Shown here piece by piece: positions 34,418 to 42,635 of a stretch of DNA of 64,000 bases. Every line of letters starts with the position of its first letter. Position 1 is the first letter of the stretch. The DNA lies in the NCBI RefSeq assembly GCF_031323975.1, contig NZ_JAVIWS010000001.1, positions 3,596,001 to 3,660,000 of the forward strand, read 5' to 3'. Origin of the DNA: Escherichia ruysiae (GTDB taxonomy: Bacteria; Pseudomonadota; Gammaproteobacteria; Enterobacterales; Enterobacteriaceae). A program made the position numbers and the translations under genes. Under the pieces are notes generated by a model, which saw nothing but the letters and a program-made list of their open reading frames with translations, had not been told where the DNA came from and ran no database searches.

Positions 34418-34495
34418 TTTGGGGAGAGGGTTAGAGTGAGGGGCTGTGCGGGCTTTGACCCTCACCCCGGCCCTCTCCCTGGAAGGGCGAGGGGG
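34418..34495. repeat. Composite GC-rich palindromic repeat, partial/rearranged copy
   Basis: GGGGAGAGGGTTAGAGTGAGG followed within 25 bp by CCCTCACCCCGGCCCTCTCCC and GGGCGAGGGG: both unit types are present, but the order and spacer differ from the copies at 18.8 and 26.2 kb. Located just after lafA. Confidence 0.75.
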
Positions 34496-34502
34496 AAAAA
34501 AG

Positions 34503-34530
34503 ACACCGCCTGCGGGCGGTGTTGTCCTTT
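34503..34530 (+). terminator. lafA terminator
   Basis: Perfect stem ACACCGCC / GGCGGTGT with a TGCG loop (34503-34522), followed by a pyrimidine-rich TGTCCTTT tract. Confidence 0.65.
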
Positions 34531-34611
34531 CTGCGGCAGGCACTCTTCCGCCAGACCGGAAACGGCCTTTCCGCCTGTTTTTCAATTTATTGATTATTCA
34601 CATAAAAATTA

Positions 34612-34628
34612 TTGGCACGCCTTTTGCC
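34612..34628 (+). promoter_or_regulatory. Sigma54 promoter of lafB operon
   Basis: TTGGCACGCCTTTTGCC: -24 TTGGCACG and -12 TTGCC with exact GG-N10-GC spacing (GG 34614-34615, GC 34626-34627). Predicted start near 34639, about 20 nt before the lafB ATG. It should drive lafB and the following genes, with LafK as activator. Confidence 0.87.
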
Positions 34629-34659
34629 AATAACCAGACATCGTTACCCGGAGTCATCA

Positions 34660-35976
34660 ATGATTAACCCAAGAACCATTGCGCAAGAAATCGCTTATGC
34701 CGATGTCGCCACTCAGGCGACAAATTTGCAGGAGAAGCAGAGTGAGCTGGATGCTGAAAGCAGCGGCCTGGACTCGCTCAGCTCGGCGTTGAGCGATTTC
34801 CAGAGCGCCGTTGACGCGCTGAACAGCGATACCGACGGCCCGGTGACTTTTGCCGCTTCCAGCAATAATGACTCGGCGACCGTTTCCGCTAACTCGCAGG
34901 CGCAGGCGGGGAGCTACTCATTTTTCGTTGAGCAACTGGCGCAGGGGCAGCAGACCACTTTCAGTATGGGCGACGACGCCTTTTCCGCCACCGGCACCTT
35001 CGAAATGACGATGGGCGACAGCACCATGGATATCGATCTGGCGGCGGCGGATCAGAACGGTGACGGCGACGGTTTTATCGACGCCAGCGAACTGGTGAAT
35101 GCGATTAACGACTCCGATGATAATCCAGGCGTTTCGGCGGCGTTGGTGAAAACCGACGGCACCACCACCATCATGCTGACATCAGACAGCACCGGAGTAG
35201 ACAGTGCGTTTTCGTTCAGCGTAACGGGGCATGATGCCACGAACGACAGCGCCAGCGCGCCCGTTCCCACGGATGTTTCCACGGCTCAGGACGCGATTAT
35301 TCATCTTGGTAGCGCCACAGGGCCGGCCATCACCAACAGCAGCAACACCTTTGATGATGTGATCCCCGGCGTCACCATGACTTTCACCGAAGTCAGCGAT
35401 TCTGACAGCGATCTCACCACTTTTAACATCAGCGAAGATTCCAGCGCCAGCCAGGAGAAAGTACAGACCTTCGTTGATGCCTATAACTCGCTGATTGATA
35501 CGGTTGATTCACTGACCACCCACGGTGATGACAGTAGCAGCGCCGGGGTGTTTGCGGGCGACGCCGGACTAAGTTCACTGGCGAACCAGCTCGATGACAT
35601 CGCCCATGCCAGCTACAACGGCGTGTCGATTGTTGACTATGGCATCACCCTCGATTCTCACGGTCATTTGCAGATCGACTCTGACCAGTTCAACGACGAA
35701 ATGGCGAAAAATCCCGACGGTCTGACCTCTATTTTCGTCGGCGATAACAGCATGGTGGCGAAGATGGATGACCTGATCGACACCTATACGGACTCCAGCA
35801 ACGGCATCATTACCCTGCGTCAGCAGAACATTGACGATCAGATGAGCAAAATTCAGGACGAAGGCGACCAGCTTACTGACACCTATAACGCTAACTACGA
35901 TCGCTATCTTGAGGAGTACACCAACACGCTGGTCGAGGTGTACACCATGAAAGCCAGCATGGCGGCATTCGCGTAA
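34660..35976 (+). CDS. lafB: LafB, lateral filament cap protein (FliD/HAP2)
   Basis: A 438-residue cap protein. FliD N- and C-terminal coiled-coil regions are present (SSALSDFQSAVDALNSDTDG near the start; QQNIDDQMSKIQDEGDQLTD and a closing YTMKASMAAFA). ATG 34660 (MINPRTIAQ, with CGGAG upstream) lies downstream of the predicted sigma54 start; the longer frame begins inside the promoter and is rejected. Confidence 0.95.
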   Translation: MINPRTIAQEIAYADVATQATNLQEKQSELDAESSGLDSLSSALSDFQSAVDALNSDTDGPVTFAASSNNDSATVSANSQAQAGSYSFFVEQLAQGQQTTFSMGDDAFSATGTFEMTMGDSTMDIDLAAADQNGDGDGFIDASELVNAINDSDDNPGVSAALVKTDGTTTIMLTSDSTGVDSAFSFSVTGHDATNDSASAPVPTDVSTAQDAIIHLGSATGPAITNSSNTFDDVIPGVTMTFTEVSDSDSDLTTFNISEDSSASQEKVQTFVDAYNSLIDTVDSLTTHGDDSSSAGVFAGDAGLSSLANQLDDIAHASYNGVSIVDYGITLDSHGHLQIDSDQFNDEMAKNPDGLTSIFVGDNSMVAKMDDLIDTYTDSSNGIITLRQQNIDDQMSKIQDEGDQLTDTYNANYDRYLEEYTNTLVEVYTMKASMAAFA

Positions 35977-35998
35977 TTAACAAGGAATATCCCTAAAG

Positions 35999-36391
35999 AT
36001 GTACGAAGTACAGGACGGCTATTCGCAATATAAAGAGGTTGACCTTGCGGCTCGCACGGCAGCGGCGTCACCTCTGGAACTGGTACTGGTGCTGTTTTCC
36101 GGCCTGATGGATGAGCTGGAACGCGCCAAAAGCCATATCGCGGCGAAGCGATTCGAAAAGAAAGCTCAGAGCATCAACAAATGCATCGACATTCTCAACG
36201 CGCTCACTAGCTCGCTGGAGTTTGAAACCGGCGGCGAGCTGGTGGTGAATCTTTCGCGTCTCTATGACCATTGCGTCTGGCGTTTATATGAAGCCAGCGG
36301 TGAATTGTCGGCGGAAAAAATCGATGAAGTGATGCTCATCTTAAGCAACCTGCGTGAAGGCTGGGAAGGGCTTTCGGGCAAGCTGGGTTAA
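35999..36391 (+). CDS. lafC: LafC, lateral flagellin chaperone (FliS)
   Basis: A 130-residue four-helix chaperone. FliS motifs: YSQYKEVDLAARTAAASPLE near the start and a SLEFETGGELVVNLSRLYDH segment in the middle. It binds the C-terminus of LafA and prevents premature polymerisation. It follows lafB by 22 bp. Confidence 0.94.
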   Translation: MYEVQDGYSQYKEVDLAARTAAASPLELVLVLFSGLMDELERAKSHIAAKRFEKKAQSINKCIDILNALTSSLEFETGGELVVNLSRLYDHCVWRLYEASGELSAEKIDEVMLILSNLREGWEGLSGKLG

Positions 36392-36395
36392 GACG

Positions 36396-36707
36396 ATGGA
36401 AAAACAACGCAGGCAACTTTTCGCGCTGGTTGAGGCGATGAATGAGGCGCTGGATAAACAACGCTGGCGACGCCTTCCGGCGCTGCATCAGCAGTTGATG
36501 CGCCAGTTTCACGACTACGCGGTGGCAGAAACCGATGCGGCACAGTTGGATGCGGTGAAGGCGCAACTGTACGGCGCGTTTAATGCCCTGATTAAACGGC
36601 GCGAGCAGCGCGCAGATGTGTTAAAGGCGCGCATGGAACAGCATCAGCGGCATCAGGAAGGCGTACTGGCCTACTCAATTGTTAATTTATTCTCGGAGAA
36701 GTCATGA
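36396..36707 (+). CDS. lafD: LafD, FliT-like chaperone
   Basis: A 103-residue helical protein (MEKQRRQLFALVEAMNEALD ...) in the position of fliT after fliS. FliT chaperones the cap protein and, in peritrichous flagella, also regulates FlhDC; the latter role is unknown here. ATG 36396 is 4 bp after lafC; the stop overlaps the lafE start (ATGA). Confidence 0.82.
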   Translation: MEKQRRQLFALVEAMNEALDKQRWRRLPALHQQLMRQFHDYAVAETDAAQLDAVKAQLYGAFNALIKRREQRADVLKARMEQHQRHQEGVLAYSIVNLFSEKS

Positions 36708-37771
36708 ATCCGGCATTGCTTGCCACGCTCGGAACGCTTGCAGAAACGGCATCGCTGAAAACGGACATCTTACCGCCGGTGAGCGGGGAAAACGCGCCTG
36801 CGTTTACGCTGCCGAAAATGGCCGTCGCGGCGGTGGCAGAGCGTGTGCATAGTGCTAAACCCCCCCAACAGCAGGCGACGCGTGCGCAGGAGAACGATCC
36901 GGCGGCGATGCAGGCCTTGATGGCGCTGTTACTGCCACAATCTGCCGCGCCTCAAGCGCAACAGGCAGCCGTGCAGCCGTCGCTGACGGTGGCTGCATCG
37001 CCGGTGATGCAGCATCTGGCTAAGGCGATCGTACAACATGCGTCGCAGCAAACTCTTGCGCCAACAACGCAGGAACTGCCGCCACAGTTGCAGGAGGCTC
37101 TCGCCCAGTTGCCGCAGGCAAAACCCGAACAGCAGGCCAGACTGGCGACTTACGCCAGCGAAGATTTACGCGCCATTGCACCCTCGCAGCCACGCGTATC
37201 AACACAGCCCGCTCGCCAGAAACCTGAGACAAACCGCGTGACTGTGCGCCCGCAGGTCGAGCGTAAAGCAGAAAAAGTACCGGACAGCGAGCCGGTGATG
37301 CCGCGCGCGGTGTTGCAGGTTAAAACGCCGGAGCTGGTCAGCGATCCTCATGAGATCGCCGCCAGACCTGCCACGCTCTCGATGGATGAACTGGGCGAAA
37401 AACTGACAACCTTGCTGAAAGATCAGATCCACTTTCAGCTCAATAAACAGCAGCAGATCTCCACCATCCGCCTTGATCCGCCGTCGCTTGGCAAACTCGA
37501 GATTGCCGTACAGCTCGACAACGGCAAACTGACGGTGCACATCGGTGCGAACCAAAGTGAGGTCTGCCGCGCGTTACAGCAGTTTAGCGACGATCTTCGA
37601 CAACATCTGACGGCGCAAAATTTTATGGAGGTGAACGTACAGGTCTCCTCCGAAGGGCAGTCGCAGCAGCAACAACAGTCGGGCCATCAGCAGGAGGAGG
37701 TGAGTGCAGCCTTACTTCTCGACGATGCGCCTCAATTTCAACAGAACGAATCCGTTTTGATCAAAGTGTAA
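36704..37771 (+). CDS. lafE: LafE, lateral hook-length control protein (FliK)
   Basis: A 355-residue FliK-type protein. A long Gln/Ala/Pro-rich N-terminal ruler region is followed by the conserved C-terminal domain (about 235-320: STIRLDPPSLGKLEIAVQLD then NGKLTVHIGANQ) that acts on LfhB to switch export specificity. Overlaps lafD by 4 bp. Confidence 0.93.
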   Translation: MNPALLATLGTLAETASLKTDILPPVSGENAPAFTLPKMAVAAVAERVHSAKPPQQQATRAQENDPAAMQALMALLLPQSAAPQAQQAAVQPSLTVAASPVMQHLAKAIVQHASQQTLAPTTQELPPQLQEALAQLPQAKPEQQARLATYASEDLRAIAPSQPRVSTQPARQKPETNRVTVRPQVERKAEKVPDSEPVMPRAVLQVKTPELVSDPHEIAARPATLSMDELGEKLTTLLKDQIHFQLNKQQQISTIRLDPPSLGKLEIAVQLDNGKLTVHIGANQSEVCRALQQFSDDLRQHLTAQNFMEVNVQVSSEGQSQQQQQSGHQQEEVSAALLLDDAPQFQQNESVLIKV

Positions 37772-37778
37772 AGGCAAT

Positions 37779-38246
37779 ATGAAGAAAATCGTGGTGGCGG
37801 GCGTGGTCAGCGCCGTTCTGGCGCTGGTGGTCGGTGCCGGGGCTGGATGGGGAGTCTGGCATCATTATGCCGGAAAAGGAAAACCGATTGCCGTTGCGCG
37901 GGCGGAATCGGTGGAAACGATGGATGAAAGCAAAAGCGTATTTGTGACCTTGCCGGAAACCATTGTCACGCTGCATGACAATAACGGCGCTGACCATTAT
38001 TTGTCGGCAGAATTAGTGATGGTGGTCGCCAGTGACAAAGAAGCGGAAAAAATAAAACATCAGGAGCCGCTGTATCAAAGTATTGCGGTTGAATGCCTGA
38101 CGGAAATGAAATTTGAAGATTTGCGCGGCATGAAAATATCTGCCATCCGCAAACTGATTTCTGACGCGTTAAAGAAAGATCTGCAGCGTCGCAAAATGAG
38201 CGCACCGTATAAGGATTTGCTGGTGAAAAAAGTGGTCTTCCAGTAA
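37779..38246 (+). CDS. lafF: LafF, FliL-like stator-associated protein
   Basis: A 155-residue protein with one N-terminal transmembrane helix (VVAGVVSAVLALVVGAGAGW, residues 4-23) and a periplasmic FliL domain (VFVTLPETIVTLHDN ... LYQSIAVECLTEM ... LRGMKISAIRKLISDALKKD). FliL proteins surround and support the stator, here LafT/LafU. Confidence 0.92.
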   Translation: MKKIVVAGVVSAVLALVVGAGAGWGVWHHYAGKGKPIAVARAESVETMDESKSVFVTLPETIVTLHDNNGADHYLSAELVMVVASDKEAEKIKHQEPLYQSIAVECLTEMKFEDLRGMKISAIRKLISDALKKDLQRRKMSAPYKDLLVKKVVFQ

Positions 38247-38265
38247 TCACCAGGCGGATATAAAC

Positions 38266-38982
38266 ATGCTACAGGACGTATTCGAGTCAGAAGAATTTGC
38301 TGCCGCGCCGGTATTAACCCCGCAGCAGGAGAGTCATTATTTGCAGGCCTATTTACCACTGGTGCGTAAAGTGGTGCGGCAACTTGCTCCGCAGTGTAAC
38401 GGCATTATTGACCGTCAGGATATGGAGCAGACGGCGTTAATGGGGTTGCTTAACGCCATTCGCCGATACGGGCTGCCGGATGAAGGTTTTGCAGGTTACG
38501 CCGTGCACCGTATTCGCGGTGCGATCCTTGATGAGCTGCGCGCACTCGACTGGCGACCGCGCCAGCTGCGGCAGAAATATCACCAGATGAAAGACCTGAT
38601 TCGTGAAACGCGGAAAAAACTGGGGCACGAACCGGAGTGGTCAGAACTGGCCGGGGAAGGGATCTCGCATGAAGACTACCTCGAATATCAGCAACTGGAA
38701 GGGGCGGAAACCCTCGCCAGTCTTGATGAGTTGCTCAACGGAGAAGGTTCAGGCATTCCGCTTGCGGGCAGAGAACTGGAAGAGCAGTTTGTCACCCAGA
38801 AAATGCTGCAATACGCGCTGGCGCAATTAAGTGAAAAAGAGCAACTGATCCTTTCAATGTATTACCAGCATGAGATGAATCTAAAAGAGATTGCGCTGGT
38901 ATTAGGGCTGACTGAAGCCAGAATTTGTCAACTGAATAAACAGATCGCACAGAAAATTCGTGATTGTGTCTGTCCGAATTAA
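38266..38982 (+). CDS. lafS: LafS, lateral flagellar sigma28 factor (FliA)
   Basis: A 238-residue sigma factor with region 2 (DMEQTALMGLLNAIRRYGLP, RIRGAILDELRALDWRPRQL), region 3, and region 4 helix-turn-helix (MNLKEIALVLGLTEARICQL). It is expected to transcribe lafA and possibly the stator genes, and to be held by LfgM. Confidence 0.96.
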   Translation: MLQDVFESEEFAAAPVLTPQQESHYLQAYLPLVRKVVRQLAPQCNGIIDRQDMEQTALMGLLNAIRRYGLPDEGFAGYAVHRIRGAILDELRALDWRPRQLRQKYHQMKDLIRETRKKLGHEPEWSELAGEGISHEDYLEYQQLEGAETLASLDELLNGEGSGIPLAGRELEEQFVTQKMLQYALAQLSEKEQLILSMYYQHEMNLKEIALVLGLTEARICQLNKQIAQKIRDCVCPN

Positions 38983-38997
38983 TGTGAAGAGGAAATC

Positions 38998-39861
38998 ATG
39001 CAAAAGATTTTAGGCTTGTTGGTGGTGCTCGGCTGCGTATTTGGCGGCTATTTTGAAGCAGGCGGGCAATTAGTGGCTATCTGGCAACCGGCGGAAATGA
39101 TCATTATTTTAGGCGCCGGTTTCGGGGCGATGATTATTGGTAACCCGAAACATGTGCTGAAAGAGATAGCCCATCAAATTAAAGGTGTGATCAGTAAAAA
39201 ACAGCTCGGGCCGGAGTTTCAGCGTCAGCTTTTAATGTGCCTGTATGAGTTGCTCGAAATGGTGCAAAACGGCGGTCTGCGGATGCTTGATCAACATATT
39301 GAGCAACCGGAAGAGAGCACTATTTTCCAGAAATACCCGCTGGTGCTAACCCAGAAGCGGCTGGTGACTTTTATTGCCGATAACTTTCGCCTGATGGCGA
39401 TGGGCAAGATTGACGCCCATGAACTGGAAGGCATTCTCGATCAGGAGCTGGACACCGCTGAAGAGTCTCTGTTAACGCCGTCACGCTCGCTGCAACGTAC
39501 CGCTGAAGCGATGCCGGGATTTGGCATTTGTGCGGCGGTGCTGGGCATTATCATCACCATGCAGTCAATCGATGGCTCTATTGCTCTGATTGGCCTGAAA
39601 GTGGCGGCGGCGCTGGTGGGTACGTTTTTAGGCGTGTTTATCTGCTATTGCCTGATGGACCCGCTCGCCAACGCCATGGAACAGCAGGCACGAGCGGAAC
39701 ATTCGCTGCTGGAGTGCGTGCGTACCGTGCTGGTGGCGCAGGCGGGCGGCAAACCGACGCTGCTGGCGGTGGACGCCGGGCGTAAGCTGCTGCATCTGGC
39801 GTCCAAACCGACCTTCGCCAATCTCGATGCGTGGGTGAATGCGATGCTGGAGCAAGAATAA
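38998..39861 (+). CDS. lafT: LafT, lateral stator protein (MotA)
   Basis: A 287-residue four-helix inner-membrane protein of the MotA/ExbB family. Motifs: GAGFGAMIIGNPKHVLKEIA, and the conserved TM3-TM4 part MPGFGICAAVLGIIITMQSI ... VGTFLGVFICYCLMDPLANA. Residues typical of proton-driven MotA are seen; the ion used is not decided by sequence reading alone. GAGGAA precedes ATG. Confidence 0.95.
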   Translation: MQKILGLLVVLGCVFGGYFEAGGQLVAIWQPAEMIIILGAGFGAMIIGNPKHVLKEIAHQIKGVISKKQLGPEFQRQLLMCLYELLEMVQNGGLRMLDQHIEQPEESTIFQKYPLVLTQKRLVTFIADNFRLMAMGKIDAHELEGILDQELDTAEESLLTPSRSLQRTAEAMPGFGICAAVLGIIITMQSIDGSIALIGLKVAAALVGTFLGVFICYCLMDPLANAMEQQARAEHSLLECVRTVLVAQAGGKPTLLAVDAGRKLLHLASKPTFANLDAWVNAMLEQE

Positions 39862-39863
39862 GC

Positions 39864-40769
39864 ATGAGAAATACGGGCAACCGCCGCGAGCGTGGGGCAA
39901 AAACCACCATCGTCCGGCGGCAGATCAAAAAGAATCATGCCGGGCATCACGGCGGCGCGTGGAAAGTGGCGTTCGCCGACTTTACCCTGGCGATGATGGC
40001 GCTGTTTATGACGCTGTGGATTGTCAACAGCGTCAGTAAATCCGAGCGCGAAAGCATTATGGCGGCGCTGCATGGGCAGTCGATCTTCAACGGTGGCGGG
40101 CTGTCGCCGTTAAATAAAATAAGCCCGACTCATCCGCCGAAACCGACTACCGTGGCGGTGCCGGAAGAAACCGAGAAAAAAGCACGTGATGTGAACGAGA
40201 AAACGGCGTTACTGAAGAAGAAATCCGCCACTGAACTGGGCGAGCTGGCGACCAATATCAATACCATCGCCCGTAATGCGCATATGGAAGCCAATCTGGA
40301 GATGGAGATTGTCCCGCAGGGATTACGCGTGCTGATTAAAGATGACCAAAACCGCAATATGTTTGAACGCGGCAGCGCGAAGATTATGCCGTTTTTTAAA
40401 ACGCTGCTGGTAGAATTAGCGCCGGTTTTTGACTCACTCGATAACAAGATCATTATCACCGGGCATACCGATGCGATGGCCTATAAAAGCAATATCTATA
40501 ACAACTGGAACCTTTCGGGTGACCGCGCGCTTTCGGCCCGTCGGGTGCTGGAAGATGCCGGAATGCCGGAAGATAAAGTGATGCAGGTAAGTGCGATGGC
40601 GGACCAGATGCTGCTGGACGCGAATAATCCGCAAAGCGCAGGCAACCGGCGCATTGAGATTATGGTGCTAACCAAAAGCGCGTCGGATACGCTGTATCAA
40701 TATTTTGGTCAGCATGGGGATAAAGTGGTGCAGCCGCTGGTGCAAAAACTGGATAAGCAGCACGGGTAG
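39864..40769 (+). CDS. lafU: LafU, lateral stator protein (MotB), full length
   Basis: A 301-residue protein. The transmembrane helix AFADFTLAMMALFMTLWIV (about 36-54) carries the ion-carrying Asp. A plug/linker follows, then an OmpA-like peptidoglycan-binding domain (IIITGHTDAMAYKSNIYNN, NWNLSGDRALSARRVLEDAG). In K-12 this gene is a 5'-truncated remnant (lafU/mbhA); here it is intact. ATG 39864 lies 2 bp after the lafT stop; the longer frame overlaps lafT. Confidence 0.96.
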   Translation: MRNTGNRRERGAKTTIVRRQIKKNHAGHHGGAWKVAFADFTLAMMALFMTLWIVNSVSKSERESIMAALHGQSIFNGGGLSPLNKISPTHPPKPTTVAVPEETEKKARDVNEKTALLKKKSATELGELATNINTIARNAHMEANLEMEIVPQGLRVLIKDDQNRNMFERGSAKIMPFFKTLLVELAPVFDSLDNKIIITGHTDAMAYKSNIYNNWNLSGDRALSARRVLEDAGMPEDKVMQVSAMADQMLLDANNPQSAGNRRIEIMVLTKSASDTLYQYFGQHGDKVVQPLVQKLDKQHG

Positions 40770-40787
40770 CAAAAACGGCCTCCTGTT

Positions 40788-40822
40788 GGTCAGATAAGCG
40801 CAGCGCATCCGGCAATAAGGGG
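40788..40822. repeat. REP-like element
   Basis: A degenerate REP (GTCAGATAAGCGCAG...CGCATCCGGCAATA) after lafU. Confidence 0.65.
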
Positions 40823-40865
40823 ACTGATTGCAGAATCTTTACGCATTTCTCAAACCTTAAAATCA

Positions 40866-40881
40866 CTGTATACTTTACCAG
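40866..40881 (+). promoter_or_regulatory. LexA (SOS) box of dinB
   Basis: CTGTATACTTTACCAG, within CACTG...CAGTA, is the known dinB SOS box type (CTGT-N8-xCAG), 16 bp before the dinB ATG region and overlapping its promoter. It implies induction by DNA damage. Confidence 0.9.
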
Positions 40882-40897
40882 TATTGAGAGGTGAGCG

Positions 40898-41953
40898 ATG
40901 CGTAAAATCATTCATGTGGATATGGACTGCTTTTTCGCAGCGGTGGAGATGCGTGATAATCCCGCCCTGCGCGATATCCCTGTAGCTATTGGCGGTAGCC
41001 GCGAACGTCGGGGGGTGATCAGCACCGCCAATTATCCCGCGCGTAAATTTGGTGTACGCAGCGCAATGCCGACCGGCATGGCGCTCAAATTATGCCCGCA
41101 CCTCACCTTGCTTCCGGGGCGCTTTGACGCCTACAAAGAAGCCTCAAATCATATCCGCGAAATCTTCTCGCGTTACACTTCGCGCATTGAGCCGTTGTCG
41201 CTGGATGAGGCCTATCTCGATGTCACCGACAGCGTGCATTGCCACGGTTCTGCGACTCTCATCGCCCAGGAAATCCGTCAGACGATCTTTAACGAGTTGC
41301 ACTTGACGGCTTCTGCGGGCGTGGCGCCGGTTAAGTTTCTCGCCAAAATCGCCTCTGACATGAACAAACCCAACGGTCAGTTTGTGATTACACCTGCTGA
41401 CGTTCCTGCATTTCTGGAAACGTTGCCGCTGGCGAAGATTCCTGGTGTCGGCAAAGTATCAGCGGCAAAACTAGAGGCGATGGGGCTGCGCACCTGTGGT
41501 GATGTACAAAAGTGTGATCTGGTGACATTGCTCAAGCGCTTTGGCAAATTTGGCCGCATTTTGTGGGAGCGTAGCCAGGGTATCGACGAGCGCGATGTTA
41601 ACAGTGAACGGCTGCGTAAATCCGTCGGTGTGGAACGCACGATGGCGGAAGATATCCATCACTGGTCTGAATGCGAAGCGATTATTGAGCGGCTTTATCC
41701 TGAACTGGAGCGCCGTCTGGCAAAGGTGAAGCCTGATTTACTGATCGCCCGCCAGGGAGTGAAATTAAAGTTCGATGATTTTCAGCAAACCACTCAGGAG
41801 CATGTCTGGCCGCGTTTGAATAAAGCTGACCTAATCGCCACTGCGCGTAAAACCTGGGATGAACGTCGCGGCGGACGCGGTGTACGGTTGGTGGGGCTGC
41901 ATGTGACGTTGCTTGATCCGCAAATGGAAAGACAACTGGTGCTGGGATTATGA
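40898..41953 (+). CDS. dinB: DNA polymerase IV (DinB)
   Basis: A 351-residue Y-family translesion polymerase. Catalytic motifs: [17 protein letters not shown] (residues 6-22) and [10 protein letters not shown] (about 102-111). The C-terminal QLVLGL is the beta-clamp binding motif. Its TGA overlaps the yafP ATG directly; the K-12 yafN-yafO toxin-antitoxin pair is absent here. Confidence 0.98.
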   Translation: MRKIIHVDMDCFFAAVEMRDNPALRDIPVAIGGSRERRGVISTANYPARKFGVRSAMPTGMALKLCPHLTLLPGRFDAYKEASNHIREIFSRYTSRIEPLSLDEAYLDVTDSVHCHGSATLIAQEIRQTIFNELHLTASAGVAPVKFLAKIASDMNKPNGQFVITPADVPAFLETLPLAKIPGVGKVSAAKLEAMGLRTCGDVQKCDLVTLLKRFGKFGRILWERSQGIDERDVNSERLRKSVGVERTMAEDIHHWSECEAIIERLYPELERRLAKVKPDLLIARQGVKLKFDDFQQTTQEHVWPRLNKADLIATARKTWDERRGGRGVRLVGLHVTLLDPQMERQLVLGL

Positions 41954-42402
41954 ATAACATTCAAATAAGAGACTATCAGTCTGGCGATTTTCAGCAACTA
42001 TGCGCTATTTTCATTAGAGCGGTTACGATGACTGCCAGTCAGCATTATTCACCGCAACAAATTGCCGCCTGGGCGCAGATTGATGAATCTCGCTGGAAGG
42101 AGAAACTCGCACAATCACAAGTGCGGGTTGCGGTGATTAATACACAAACGGTCGGCTTTATTACCCGTATTGAACATTATATCGATATGCTATTTGTTGA
42201 CCCGGAATACACCCGCTGTGGTGTCGCCAGTGCCTTGTTAAAACCTTTGATTAAGTCTGAATCCGAACTTACGGTGGACGCCAGCATAACTGCAAAACCC
42301 TTTTTTGAACGTTATGGTTTTCAGGTGGTTAAGCAGCAACGCGTTGAATGTCGGGGGGCGTGGTTTACTAATTTTTATATGCGATATAAACAGCAACATT
42401 AA
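41950..42402 (+). CDS. yafP: YafP, GNAT-family N-acetyltransferase
   Basis: A 150-residue GNAT acetyltransferase: acetyl-CoA loop [20 protein letters not shown] (about 79-98) and C-terminal [16 protein letters not shown]. Part of the SOS-controlled dinB operon; coupled to dinB by a 4-bp ATGA overlap. The substrate is not certain. Confidence 0.93.
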   Translation: MNNIQIRDYQSGDFQQLCAIFIRAVTMTASQHYSPQQIAAWAQIDESRWKEKLAQSQVRVAVINTQTVGFITRIEHYIDMLFVDPEYTRCGVASALLKPLIKSESELTVDASITAKPFFERYGFQVVKQQRVECRGAWFTNFYMRYKQQH

Positions 42403-42422
42403 ATCCAGCTTGCAATGAAAAT

Positions 42423-42452
42423 AACGCCCGCCTAATATGTGCGCGTTTTTTT
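42423..42452 (+). terminator. Terminator after yafP
   Basis: Stem AACGCCCGC / GTGCGCGTT (one mismatch) with a 7-nt loop, followed by seven T: a strong rho-independent terminator. It separates the dinB operon from the rtcB2 leader. Confidence 0.85.
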
Positions 42453-42479
42453 ATTCCACAAACTGCAAGGAGGTAAATC

Positions 42480-42527
42480 ATGACAAATCCTTTATCAATG
42501 ACTCTTTGCAGACCTTTCCAGGATTAA
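42480..42527 (+). CDS. Possible 15-residue leader peptide upstream of rtcB2
   Basis: A perfect Shine-Dalgarno (AAGGAGGT, 42468-42475) is followed by ATG 42480 and a 15-codon ORF, MTNPLSMTLCRPFQD, ending in TAA. CTGCAA just before the Shine-Dalgarno can pair with TTGCAG inside the ORF, so access to the site may be structure-dependent. TCCAGG at the ORF end can pair with CCTGGA around 42543-42548, with a T-rich loop. The best ribosome-binding site in the region serves this peptide, not rtcB2. It could also be the remnant of a lost gene. Confidence 0.45.
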   Translation: MTNPLSMTLCRPFQD

Positions 42528-42579
42528 TTCTTTTTTTCTTGCCCTGGATTCGTCTGCCATTTTCTGATTTTTATATTTA

Positions 42580-42634
42580 TATACTCTAAATAATTCGAGT
42601 CGCAGTACATGCAACTTGAAGTATGACGAGTATA
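42580..42634. repeat. Palindromic mobile-type repeat abutting rtcB2
   Basis: A 55-bp imperfect palindrome with ends TATACTC and GAGTATA. The right arm (ATGCAACTTGAAGTATGACG) is the well-known interspersed repeat sequence of enterobacteria; the left arm (AATTCGAGTCGCAG) is its counterpart. It ends one base before the ATG at 42636, so it lies in the 5' leader of rtcB2 mRNA. Confidence 0.75.
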
Positions 42635-42635
42635 A

